A program made the translations under genes and the position numbers. Shown piece by piece: positions 9,303 to 18,959 of a stretch of DNA of 64,000 nt; positions within the stretch are counted from its first letter, which is position 1, and each line of letters begins with the position of its first letter. Origin of the DNA: Phocaeicola_A sp964444735 (lineage in GTDB: Bacteria > Bacteroidota > Bacteroidia > Bacteroidales > Bacteroidaceae). The DNA lies in the NCBI GenBank assembly GCA_964444735.1, contig CAYUIJ010000002.1, positions 1-64,000 on the forward strand. The letters are read 5' to 3'. The notes under the pieces were generated by a model. It had not been told where the DNA came from, ran no database searches, and saw only the letters and a list, made by a program, of their open reading frames with translations.

Positions 9303-11345
9303 TTAATCGGAGTGGCTTCTCGTATATGTAACCATAAACTCCTTGCATTTACGTTTACTTGGACAAGCCGCGGCGACTGAATACGGACTATATTTTTCGT
9401 AAATGTCTAACCCTCTTCCTAATGATATCACCCAACCGTTATCGGTTTTTATACAACGGTCATGAAAATCCCGGAATTTGTAATCAAACTCAATCCCATA
9501 TCCTGCCATATCATCCTTTATATCATCCAGTCTGTCTATTAGTTCAGGAATCTTTTCTTCTTCCTCATTAGTTATTAAATGGACCTTGAGGTCATCTGCA
9601 TCACGAGTATCAATCAGCATTGTCATAAATTCCGTCAGATTTCTCACTTGCCAGTTTGTACGGATAAACGGATCTTCTATTGTAATTTCCGTCGCGTCTT
9701 TCAGATAATCGGCAAAAAGCGATTGATAAGTAACTCCGGTCTGCCCCATACGGAAAGTCAGATTCTTTTCTTGTAATGATATCATGCGTGGGCGCGACTC
9801 TTGTTTTTCTGCACTATTCTTTTGTGAATCAACAGGTTCTTCAATTTGAGGATGTGACAGATCAGGCAGGGGCGTGACAGAATTGTTTATATTTTCTAAT
9901 GTTTCTACACGGACTTCCGTTCCATCCTTTTCACGTATATAAATAAAGCGGGCGGGTTCTGCCTTGAATGTCTCGTCTATAATATAGAGTTGATCTTTTA
10001 CACGCTTACGGCTTTCAGCGGCAAAGTCCGCCAGTTCGTAGGCCTCTTCGTCTGTCATTCTTCCATTAGGATAAATAAGTTTTACCATACCGGAAAATGT
10101 CTTGCGGATAGCCGAATGATCACGTTCAGACAGAGAAGTGTCAAACCTTGCATATTCTTTCAACAAAGCCGTAAGGTCGTTATTGCGTAATTCATGTAAA
10201 ATAGCCGCGATATAGTCTGTTATCAATCCGTATCCTTTTGAGAAACTGTCTTTCTTCAGCATCTTTATTTCCCATCCTGGATTATAAAGATGAATACGAT
10301 CTAAAAACGCGCCTTTGATAAAAGAGGCGGGGATAGACTCAAACAAATGGCTGTTTTTAAGCATATAAGGCACGGTGTGTTTTGTATTTCCCACAAATAC
10401 CATAGATGCCGACGCCTCATGTGTTCCTTTTCCCCGGTTAAATGATTTGTTGGCAAGATAGTTTTGCATGGTGTCAATCATGACCGCGTCTATTGAGCGG
10501 CCTTTTTGCTGTTCGAATTCGTCCCATGCCACTACATCCCAGTAACCCACCAGGCCAAGTATCTCCCTATTGCCGCTCATTTTCACAAAGAGCCGGGCAC
10601 TGGTCACGTCACCACCGCTTACTAATACACCATAGGGAGACAGTTCCTGAAAAACGTGACTCTTGCCGGTTCCTTTAGGACCCAGTTCCATAAAATTGAA
10701 ATTGTTCTCCGCATGCGGAAGCAACCGGGCTAATGTGATAAGTTTTTCTCTTCGATTAAACTTATCCGGATCCAGCCCTGCGGTATGCATCATAAAATCG
10801 AGCCATTCCTCCGTAGTGAAGAGCTGGCGCTGCTCTATATACTCCCGCACATCCACATTGGATATTTGTACAGGTTTAAGCGTCTGGATTTCCCAACGGA
10901 CCCTTACGTCTTCTCCCGGTACGTAACCGATAGTGACAACGCACCAGACTCCGTTGCCGGACAGCAGCTTAGGATTAGAAGTCACATACCGCGTGCCTAT
11001 AGGTATATTGGCCAGGCCCAAATTGGCAAAATGCGCATGATATTCATCTGACTTTTCGTTAAGTGTTACCGTCACCTTGTCTATTACACGATGCTTGCCT
11101 TTTTCGCGGATGGTTCCTTTGACAGCTTCGGCGTCGGCACGGTGTACGTAATTGTTTTGAATTACTTTCTTTACTTTTTCCAACCCTTCAGCAATGACTT
11201 CTTCGTCATTACTGGCACAATACTGTCCCAATAAATATTCCAGCACATAGGTAGGAACAGGCAAGCCTCCCTTCACCAGAAAGGCTAAATCCTTGCGTAC
11301 GACTTTGCCTGTAAAGGCGTCCATTACTTTACCTTGTAAGTCCAT
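9303..11345 (-). CDS. brxL: BREX protein BrxL, AAA+ core with MITD1-like C-terminal domain
   Basis: The last gene of the BREX operon, 680 residues. BrxL proteins are AAA+ ring ATPases that bind DNA and are needed for phage defence in type 1 BREX. Visible parts are an N-terminal region (about 1-210), Walker A GPKGTGKS (222-229), a Walker-B-like VVAWDEFEQ (271-279), and a linker (about 480-525). The last ~150 residues (528-680) do not show the Lon-type serine/lysine protease motif known in some BrxL proteins. They carry IEDPFIR, FHDR (627-630), NGW and GRGLD (643-647), which resemble the C-terminal PLD-like domain of eukaryotic MITD1. The gene lies 2 bases after pglZ. The BrxL assignment is firm; the MITD1 relation is from remembered family sequence. 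Confidence 0.93.
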   Translation of the reverse strand: MDLQGKVMDAFTGKVVRKDLAFLVKGGLPVPTYVLEYLLGQYCASNDEEVIAEGLEKVKKVIQNNYVHRADAEAVKGTIREKGKHRVIDKVTVTLNEKSDEYHAHFANLGLANIPIGTRYVTSNPKLLSGNGVWCVVTIGYVPGEDVRVRWEIQTLKPVQISNVDVREYIEQRQLFTTEEWLDFMMHTAGLDPDKFNRREKLITLARLLPHAENNFNFMELGPKGTGKSHVFQELSPYGVLVSGGDVTSARLFVKMSGNREILGLVGYWDVVAWDEFEQQKGRSIDAVMIDTMQNYLANKSFNRGKGTHEASASMVFVGNTKHTVPYMLKNSHLFESIPASFIKGAFLDRIHLYNPGWEIKMLKKDSFSKGYGLITDYIAAILHELRNNDLTALLKEYARFDTSLSERDHSAIRKTFSGMVKLIYPNGRMTDEEAYELADFAAESRKRVKDQLYIIDETFKAEPARFIYIREKDGTEVRVETLENINNSVTPLPDLSHPQIEEPVDSQKNSAEKQESRPRMISLQEKNLTFRMGQTGVTYQSLFADYLKDATEITIEDPFIRTNWQVRNLTEFMTMLIDTRDADDLKVHLITNEEEEKIPELIDRLDDIKDDMAGYGIEFDYKFRDFHDRCIKTDNGWVISLGRGLDIYEKYSPYSVAAACPSKRKCKEFMVTYTRSHSD

Positions 11346-11347
11346 CT

Positions 11348-13917
11348 TTATTCAAAATCAAAATCATTGGCAATCAATGTGTTGTTTGTTACGTTCTCCT
11401 TTATCAGAGGATTCAGGCCGTCGGTAACGTCATAGACCTTTAACTGAAGCACCTTGGCGTCAATTTGTCGGTTCAAGGTAAGATCAACCAGCACTTTACG
11501 GTTGTCTAACAGTGCGTCAGTATTGTCCAATACAAATTCCTTGACAGGTGTAACCGGACGGTCATTATGGTACAAAGCCACATTAATGACACGCGCTTTC
11601 ATCTCCATGCTTACCGCGTCCTTTTGCAGCAGTCTGAATCGAAGACGTGATGCCTGTACGGAAAGGTTTCTGTCTGGCATGACAACGCCGACAGGAGTTT
11701 TGCTATCCTCTTTCTTCCCGTGACTTACAATAATTGGAATCAGCAGCTCTTGTAAAGACGCCCCGCCATGCGTAAAACGATAACTGCCGGAAGGAGCCTG
11801 CAGGCGGTTAGTACCTTCCGGAACGGCCACATATACGTTGCTTTCATCCATTCCGGATACATCTGACAGAGGGAATTTTACAATTCCAGGTACCTGATCG
11901 CCCGATTGTGTGAGATAGTACCTTGAGCTTTTTTCCAATGTCTTTTCTGTTACTTTATGCTTGTCTTTTTCTTCAAATTCCTGATCATTGAGCAAGAAGC
12001 CGTGATCCGAGGTAATATAGACCTCGGTGACATTGTAGGTCTCATGAATTTTATGCACTAACGTTCCTAACTCACGAACAGCTTCCCTGCAGCTGTTCAC
12101 TACATCCTTTGCTGTTGCGGCATGGCTCCTGCTGTCAATGGTATTGTGCATGACATACACCAACGGGTGCTTGAATATCTCGCGGTTTTTGTCTCGTTCG
12201 TATGTGGCTACTGTCTCATAATCCACGCAGACGCCTCCCATGCGGTAACCATTTACGTGCTCTGTCCGTTTGGCCATCGTATCTAATATACGGTTGTCCA
12301 CACCCATGTTTTGAGTGCCGTCCATTTCTGCATACAAACGAAGGGTGCGATGCGGGAGCAATGCCGGCTTACAGAATTTTGTCTCGGTAGGCAGCATGGC
12401 TATGCCCATATCCAAACGGGCGATATGCTTACGTGCGGCCAGTACGCCGATAAGTTCTTGCGCCACTTCATAACGAAGCGCGTCACTGATAATGACTACG
12501 ACTTTCTTTTGTATGCCCTTAATCAAACTGTCATAAAAATGTTGCTGGCGAAGTCCGTGTAATGCTGTCATTCCTCCGGCCTCATTCACACAGCGTATCC
12601 ATTCCAGGTTAATACGGTTGCAAAGCTTTCCGTATTGTATGTCCAGCTCACGCTTTACCTCTGCATAGTCTCATAAAGGGCATGTGACGGACTTATCTTG
12701 TAGAAACATTCAACAGACAGACGATATAGCTGGTCTGTCAGATAGTATTCATTGCCGTACTTTTCAAGATAGTCGTCCGGCCGGTTCAGGGTGATGGAAC
12801 CCGATGCCAAGGCGCATTCGTAATAGCGGGCAACGCAGGCCGCATACTCCGCCGCTATGCCAATCTCACTGCCGGATCCCAGTCTTGTCATCAGTTCTCT
12901 TAAACGATCCGTCACTTTCCTGGGCTCTTCCATAACCGTTTTTTCCATTAAGGCGCGAAGGATTGGCAGGCACAGTCCGTCAGGTATGTAATAGTAATCG
13001 GCGTTTGTGCCATACCATTTTATGATATTGTCATCTTGAATGTCGGTTCCTAACTCGTTTATTGTTTCTGTCAAGGCTTTGGCAGTCTTAGGATTACTTA
13101 AAGCCAGCTCCAAGATGCGGTTCATCTGTTGCAAAGCGATAGAATCCGTGATACGACTGGCCTTGTAGTCATCGGCTGAAACAACGGCAAGATTCTGTAC
13201 GATAGCATTGTACTTTAATATACCCACTAACTTTTTGACCTTCGTTTCCGTATTGTCGTCTGTCGTACATCCAAATATGCCAGTCAGTTTGTCATCCAAA
13301 GCCTTTTTTACCATCGGCGTGTTTCTCAACTTCACATAGAAGTCGGTCCGCTTGTTCCGTTCCGAGTCTCGCCCGTAAAATAAAATCTTCAATATGATAT
13401 TGTCCCATTCCAATACACGGTCTTCCAATACACGGCCTTGCCCTGAATATACGGAAAGAATCGCCCTGACGGCAACGTCTGTCGAAATGCTTTTGTCGGC
13501 ATAATAACTTTGCAAAAGTCTTGATATTCGGTCAGACTGCAGCAGTTGAATATTTTTTTTGACAAAAACCTCCATTGATGCAGGCAGGTCATACTGCTGC
13601 ATAAAGGCCGCATAATCCTGATGATGATATTCCATATTAGCCGTCAGGACATCCAAAAGAGGAAAATTCTCTTGTAATGATTTTTTTTGTAACGGAGATT
13701 CCTGGTGAAAATAGAGAATCACCTTATCATCCGCCCATTCTGTATCGAGCTTGTACTTTGTAGTAAACCAGTCTCCTTTGAAGTCTGCATAGCGATACCC
13801 CTTCTTCCAAGACGTGCCGGCAAGTTCTAATGCAAGAAATTCGTCATTGAAGATGAAAAGAACCTTCAATTCGGGTTTCTTTTCAAAGTAATTATATATT
13901 TTTTCTATTGTTGTCAT
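11348..13917 (-). pseudogene. pglZ: BREX protein PglZ, interrupted by one frameshift
   Basis: PglZ is an alkaline-phosphatase-superfamily protein required in BREX. The reading frame starts at 13917 with MTTIEKIYNYF and stops at 12655 after YETMQR. Just before the stop, a one-base shift gives YAEVKREL, which continues without interruption into the downstream frame ending at 11348. The second part has the phosphatase-like VVVIISDALRYEVAQEL and ITSDHGFLLND motifs. Joined, the product would be about 855 residues, close to the family's length. The slip lies at about 12660-12672, in GAGACTATGCAGAGG read on the coding strand. It could be a real mutation or a draft-sequence error. The start overlaps the AlbA-domain gene by 4 bases. 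If the shift is real, the BREX system would be impaired. Confidence 0.88.
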
Positions 13918-15431
13918 TTCTTTCTATACTTTTGATTGCTGGCATTAGGATTTTCCGCATTGGTCATTTCCAGATATCCGGCTTTCACCAATTCCGTTAC
14001 ATATTTTTCTCTGTTCTTGGAGTGCATGGAAACTCCTATACGGTCTAATATTTCTTTAGAGCTTCTAGGTACACTGCAAAAGCTCACTATATCTTTTTGT
14101 TTGTTACTCAATTTGGGACGAATAGCTTCTCCAGCCGTGTCTAAGTCGGGTGTCCGAGTGTCTAAGTCGGGTGTCCGAGTGCCGGAGTTTGTGTCTAAGT
14201 CTCCGTTTCTTATTATTGTAATTAGAAACTCATGAGTTCGTTCGTCATTCTTAAAATTCACTTGTAACCCATCTTCTAAGGCACGTTGTATACCAGTACC
14301 AGCACCTGTATATGGCAAAAGATAGATTGCATTATTGAAGAGAAAACTATTACGAGGCATAGAAGTTCCATTGGTTATATCCTCAACTTGTAAACCATTG
14401 GGCAATATACCTGGGCTATGTATCTCCACCCGATCATCGAAAATAAATATACGGATGGGAGCATTCCAATTCAACGAGCGATGAACCAGTGCATTGACTA
14501 CAAACTCAACCAAACTGCCATATGGAATTTCAAGTCTGCCCAACGAATTGAATTCATTTTCCACCTGTATGTTTTTTAGATTACGAGTGAAGAATGACAT
14601 GATGGTTTCAAACTGATGCAATAGGTTGCCTTCCATATCTGCATCATTTACTTTGTCCCTAAATTGTTTACCTCCAATATTATTTCCTACAAAACAGATA
14701 CATTTGGCTGTCATTACCGGTAACCAACGCTGTGTGTATTTGCCAAACAATAACATGGCTGCTACGGTCAGGCTGCCATCAGGACGGATGAAACGTAGGT
14801 TGTGCATCAGTTTGTTTAAATTATGTCCTGTTGCAATGGCATTGGCCACTTCATTAAGGGAAGCCTCACGCAATGCGTCACCTGTCATACCTTTCTTCTC
14901 CAATGCGGTAGTAAAACGGTTTTGCAGAAACGCTTTAAGAGTATTTTCATCCAAGTCTTCCAAAGTTGCGTTTTTCACTGCTGCTTCATCCGGGGCAAAA
15001 TTTCCACACTCGGACATCATCTCTGCAAGTTCGGCATTATCAAAAACTTTACGTTTATCAGCGCCATTCTTTATCCATACTATTCCTTTATTGTCATGAT
15101 AGGGTTTATTATTCCCTTCTTTGATGGTTGCCACAACTACATTACCACCTTCAACACTTGCAGTGTCAATATTGAGTAAAATTCCAGGTACTACATTTTC
15201 TGAAGCAATATTGCTAAGCATATTGGTCGTTTCTTGTACCTCTGCATACGATAAAGGATTAAATTCTCCAGTCTTATCATTGATGCCAATTACCAGCCGG
15301 CCTCCACGATAATTGCTCATAGCAACCAGTTCACAACCGATATCGTACTTATCTAAGATACGTTCCTTAAACTGTACTTTGCTTACTTCACCGAGCTTTC
15401 TTAATTCTAATATATCTTCTGTTGTCATCAT
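13914..15431 (-). CDS. AlbA_2 (Schlafen-like) ATP-binding protein within the BREX locus
   Basis: 505 residues. The N-terminal AlbA_2/Schlafen-type domain runs over about 1-130 (ESKVQFKER-like KVQFKERIL at 18-26, AMSNYRGGRLVIGIND at 37-52, IKEGNNKPYH). A GHKL-type ATPase domain follows at about 255-405 (EFVVNALVHRSLNW, FDDRVEIHSPG, TGIQRALEDGL), and then a C-terminal winged helix (about 435-500). Proteins of this build are common transcription-regulator or defence-accessory types. The 4-base overlap with pglZ suggests translational coupling, so it is built into the operon, although it is not a core BREX gene. Base composition is more AT-rich than pglX on one side and pglZ on the other, which suggests later insertion. 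The function in BREX is unknown. Confidence 0.85.
   Translation of the reverse strand: MMTTEDILELRKLGEVSKVQFKERILDKYDIGCELVAMSNYRGGRLVIGINDKTGEFNPLSYAEVQETTNMLSNIASENVVPGILLNIDTASVEGGNVVVATIKEGNNKPYHDNKGIVWIKNGADKRKVFDNAELAEMMSECGNFAPDEAAVKNATLEDLDENTLKAFLQNRFTTALEKKGMTGDALREASLNEVANAIATGHNLNKLMHNLRFIRPDGSLTVAAMLLFGKYTQRWLPVMTAKCICFVGNNIGGKQFRDKVNDADMEGNLLHQFETIMSFFTRNLKNIQVENEFNSLGRLEIPYGSLVEFVVNALVHRSLNWNAPIRIFIFDDRVEIHSPGILPNGLQVEDITNGTSMPRNSFLFNNAIYLLPYTGAGTGIQRALEDGLQVNFKNDERTHEFLITIIRNGDLDTNSGTRTPDLDTRTPDLDTAGEAIRPKLSNKQKDIVSFCSVPRSSKEILDRIGVSMHSKNREKYVTELVKAGYLEMTNAENPNASNQKYRKK
14137..14178 (-). repeat. Two tandem 21-base units inside the AlbA_2 gene
   Basis: Two exact copies of a 21-base unit (14137-14157 and 14158-14178), followed by a partial third, encode TPDLDTR twice in the hinge between the ATPase domain and the winged helix. 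The unit length is a multiple of three, so copy changes keep the frame. It is not a CRISPR array. Confidence 0.85.
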
Positions 15432-15502
15432 GTTCAGTTCATTTTAATAATTGCATTTAATGAGATAAGTCTTCCAAACATACTTGATTCTATTATTGTT
15501 TG

Positions 15503-18500
15503 TCATTTCAACTTAACCAACACATCCCCCAGCTTCGCATAGTTCGCCGCCACGCCGTCGTCAAGGTCGAAGCCGATTTGCCGGTCGGCAACAACGTGGA
15601 GGCGGTCGTGGTATTCACGGCATTCCTCTGTCTGTTTTCCTAAGGCGTCCGTTTCCCTGCGTTCGCGTGCTGACAGGCTGGCTGCATCGGCCTGCATTTC
15701 CGCTTGCCTTGTCACGAGCCACTCGATGTGGGGGAGCAGGTATCGGGTACGCACCTTTTCGGCGGTATAGGCGTCCATGCGGTGCATATATACAAGGCAC
15801 TGGAACGCGCCTTTTTTCGAACTGAACAACCAATAGACAGGGCGGTTCTGATACATCCTCTTGTGGTCTTTCCAGAAGTCTTTCAGGAAATAGTCCTCAA
15901 TCCGCTTGCCCAAGGCTTTCTCCACAAAGTTGAGGTTCTCCGTCAGGGTCTCCCTGCCGAAGGCGACGTCCAGCCACGCCTTGAAGCGGAGGGTGATGTG
16001 GTCGGTCAGTTCGTTGTTGACCGACATAAGGGGGATGATGCCGTCATCATCGATGGCGAAACGGCTATGGGGCACAAGGGCTTCGTATCCGGCCTGCCCG
16101 TCACCCTGGTTGGCAAGGATGAGACCCTCGCGGTCGATGCTGTAACGCCCCGTCATGCAGCCTACGGCATAGCTGACAAGTTGTTTGATTATCACATCAT
16201 CATGCCAGACGAGCCGTCCGTTTTCTATCGTTATCTCGCCCTGCTGCAGGATGGTGACCTCATTCAAGGGCACATCGGGCGTAAGCTCGTCTTGCAGGCC
16301 GTAGATATCGATGAACCGGCGGTTGAGTTCTTCCTCGTTGGCGTGGAGCCGCATGAAGAGGGCCTCCCATTTCTGTTTGTACTGCTCCACGCGTTCCTCT
16401 ATGCTTCCCGCATCGAAGCCGAGCAGTTCGTTGCGCCGGAAGTCCCACGAGGTCTCGTGCGCGTCCCAGTCTTGCTTCGAGATGGAGATGTTTTCTTGGA
16501 CGAGGGAGGTGATAGTAGTGCTTCCGAATATATTATCGTTAATAGGAATTCTTGCTATGTCTCCATTGGTAAAACTCATTGTAGGATTGAACAATTTGAG
16601 GTAATCTAAAGCTACACATGAACAAAGGAGACCAATTAAAGATAATAACTTAGAGCTGTCTTCAACGAATGCCGACCTGCTTGTGTCATCGTAAATAAAA
16701 CCAATTGGCTTGTATTTTACTGCAAGATTTGACGAACTAATTTTGTTCCATGTAAGTCCTTCCTTAAAATAATATTGCGTGTTCTGAGGACGGGAAGCAA
16801 CTTTTCCCATTGCATTTCTAAACGAACGCAGTTTTTCGCCATTATTTTCCCAATTAACAACAATCTCCGTTGTTGCCGACCACTTCCTCAAAGTACCACC
16901 ACTATTGCAAGGAAACCATTTATGTTTCCCATCTCTGGTTCTTTCCACGGACTTATAACCGAACCCAATTTTATTAATAGATACTTCATGCCAATATTTT
17001 TGGAAAATGTTGTTATCTCCCGTTGCCAAACCTGCACGAGGGTTGGCAACGGATGCCATATTAGGATAACGGAAAGATTCTAAAAAAGCAGAGCCTTGCC
17101 AATATCCAATGGGGCATCCGGGAATCTTCTTGAAAGAATCCTGCCTGATGTCGGGGTAGTAAATCTTCGGGGTATGTTCGGCAAGGGCTTCGAGGAAGAT
17201 GCGCTCCTTGTCGCCGCAGTCCTTTNNNNNNNNNNNNNNNNNNNNNNNNNNNNNNNNNNNNNNNNNNNNNNNNNNNNNNNNNNNNNNNNNNNNNNNATAA
17301 TTGTCAAGCAATGTCTTGCGAAGATTTTCAAACGAGGAGAGGAACATCCATGAGTGCATGTTTATCATACCGTACTTTCCATTGTCAGAGAGCAGCGAAA
17401 CAGCAATATCCATAAATACGGAGAACAGGTCGGCTTTGCTTTCCGGATAGTTCTCTTTCACGTATCGGCCCAGCACGTCATTCATGTTGCCGCTTCCCAT
17501 GTAGGGAGGATTCATCACCACTGCCGCATACTTGTCCGTCAAAGCCAGAATCATATCCATATATGGCAATAGCATACGTATAGGTTCTGGCACAAATTCC
17601 AGTGCCTTATATTCCTCCATACGCATACGTATGGCATTGCGGGTACTTTCAGAAATGTTAAATTTCATAACCGAGCCAAGCGTGTCGGCATGATGCATCA
17701 GCTTGATGGCGTCTGTAATTTCTTGTACCATATTTTGATTACCGCCAAGAAGGAAGCGGGGGAGTGTGTCACACAGATTTTCTGTGTGCGGATAAGGCTG
17801 AGGCATATCCAGCACTCTCGGCATGCAGCGCCCGTCTGCAAAACTTTTATCCTTCTGGCAAGCCTTCATCAATAAAGCAAAGGCGGCAAGCTGCTTGGCA
17901 CGGGTGTCAATATCAATACCTGTAAGGTTGTGACGGAAAATATTCTCAACTGCCTGACGGCGGTTGTATCCCTCTTCAATGTAAATCCGATAGAGCAGGT
18001 CGAAGCACTCGTTGAGGATATGCCCGGAGCCGCAGGCGAGGTCTGCCACTTTCAGGTCGCAGATGTCGTCAAGCCGACAGATGCCGTCGGCAGGAGCCGG
18101 CCCGGCAGGCTCCACTAAGTACTCCATTCCCTCCTTAATATCCGAATACGGATTGTTGTCGAGCCAGATGCGCCCCACCGTGTTTTGCACCATGTACCTC
18201 ACTATCCAGTTGGGGGTGAAGATCTGTGTGGCGGCGGGAATCTCGTCCGCCTCAAGCTTCCCTTTCTTGGCAAACACCTCGTCTTTGCGCTCGGAGATGT
18301 AGAACTGGTAGAGCCAGCCGATGAGTTCGGGCGAACGGTAGTCTTCCGCAGTTATGTATTCATCGGCATTCAGGCGGTCAATGAAGCCTTCGCTTTTCAA
18401 AATGTTGCTTGGAAGCAATAATTCCGTATAATCGGAAATACTACCGAAGCACTTCCGGATAACGGGATTACTGTGGCAATAGGCTACGATAAGCAGGGCG

Positions 18501-18952
18501 AACTGTTCGTCCGTCAGGGCATCGTTCCGAAGGAGGACTTCCAGCTTCCGGCGGCCTGCCTCGTCCATCTGCGGCAACCGTCCCTGCCGGGCTTCTGCCA
18601 CGATGACCGGGATGCGCGCCTCCCCGCTCTCATATTCCAGCACGGCGGGAATCAGTCCGTTCTTCACCATGATGCGGATTGCCGTCAGACGGTTGAACCA
18701 TGTATAGGCGGCCTCCTCCGCGACTTCTCGAAACGAATGCCCCTGCACCCTGTCATAGAGCGACATCCATTTGTGATAGAAATCCTCCGTCTGCACCTCT
18801 CCCATGAACACGGCGCCGCCGCCCATCAGTTCCGGCTTTTCAGCCACTGTACCGTCTGGATAGAATCCCAATGCGGTGAGACGTCGCCTTACACCGCTCA
18901 TCAATATGCCGCGTGCCTCGCAGGCGAAGCGTTTGAGTCTGTTTGTATCCAT
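15503..18952 (-). CDS. pglX: BREX adenine-specific DNA methyltransferase PglX
   Basis: The BREX methyltransferase, which modifies the host's own sites to mark self DNA. As read it has about 1149 residues, including unknown ones from an N gap (17226-17296). Motif I DLACGSGHIL lies near residue 300 and motif IV NPPYMGSG near residue 481. The C-terminal half contains the expected target-recognition region. By eye the segment 16500-17080 is much more AT-rich than both flanks (15503-16480 and 17340-18900), so the gene is a mosaic. It starts at 18952, just past the broken ATPase gene, and ends 71 bases before the AlbA_2 gene. The gap may hide more residues than the N run implies, since family members have a longer stretch here. 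Confidence 0.93.
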   Translation of the reverse strand: MDTNRLKRFACEARGILMSGVRRRLTALGFYPDGTVAEKPELMGGGAVFMGEVQTEDFYHKWMSLYDRVQGHSFREVAEEAAYTWFNRLTAIRIMVKNGLIPAVLEYESGEARIPVIVAEARQGRLPQMDEAGRRKLEVLLRNDALTDEQFALLIVAYCHSNPVIRKCFGSISDYTELLLPSNILKSEGFIDRLNADEYITAEDYRSPELIGWLYQFYISERKDEVFAKKGKLEADEIPAATQIFTPNWIVRYMVQNTVGRIWLDNNPYSDIKEGMEYLVEPAGPAPADGICRLDDICDLKVADLACGSGHILNECFDLLYRIYIEEGYNRRQAVENIFRHNLTGIDIDTRAKQLAAFALLMKACQKDKSFADGRCMPRVLDMPQPYPHTENLCDTLPRFLLGGNQNMVQEITDAIKLMHHADTLGSVMKFNISESTRNAIRMRMEEYKALEFVPEPIRMLLPYMDMILALTDKYAAVVMNPPYMGSGNMNDVLGRYVKENYPESKADLFSVFMDIAVSLLSDNGKYGMINMHSWMFLSSFENLRKTLLDNYXXXXXXXXXXXXXXXXXXXXXXXXKDCGDKERIFLEALAEHTPKIYYPDIRQDSFKKIPGCPIGYWQGSAFLESFRYPNMASVANPRAGLATGDNNIFQKYWHEVSINKIGFGYKSVERTRDGKHKWFPCNSGGTLRKWSATTEIVVNWENNGEKLRSFRNAMGKVASRPQNTQYYFKEGLTWNKISSSNLAVKYKPIGFIYDDTSRSAFVEDSSKLLSLIGLLCSCVALDYLKLFNPTMSFTNGDIARIPINDNIFGSTTITSLVQENISISKQDWDAHETSWDFRRNELLGFDAGSIEERVEQYKQKWEALFMRLHANEEELNRRFIDIYGLQDELTPDVPLNEVTILQQGEITIENGRLVWHDDVIIKQLVSYAVGCMTGRYSIDREGLILANQGDGQAGYEALVPHSRFAIDDDGIIPLMSVNNELTDHITLRFKAWLDVAFGRETLTENLNFVEKALGKRIEDYFLKDFWKDHKRMYQNRPVYWLFSSKKGAFQCLVYMHRMDAYTAEKVRTRYLLPHIEWLVTRQAEMQADAASLSARERRETDALGKQTEECREYHDRLHVVADRQIGFDLDDGVAANYAKLGDVLVKLK
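17226..17296. other. Assembly gap (71 N) inside pglX
   Basis: A run of 71 unknown bases in the middle of pglX, directly beside the AT-rich presumed target-recognition region. The true length is not known. Confidence 0.99.
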
Positions 18953-18959
18953 ATAGTAT

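Noticed and set aside
9303..11345. Classical Lon protease domain in BrxL
   Set aside because: No serine/lysine protease motif could be seen in the last 200 residues; the tail looks like MITD1 instead.
14130..14215. CRISPR-like repeat
   Set aside because: The 21-base units are directly tandem with no spacers and lie in frame within a gene.
15704..16609. Long open frame of 301 codons on the plus strand
   Set aside because: It lies antisense within the GC-rich 3' part of pglX and resembles no protein; it is a shadow of that gene.
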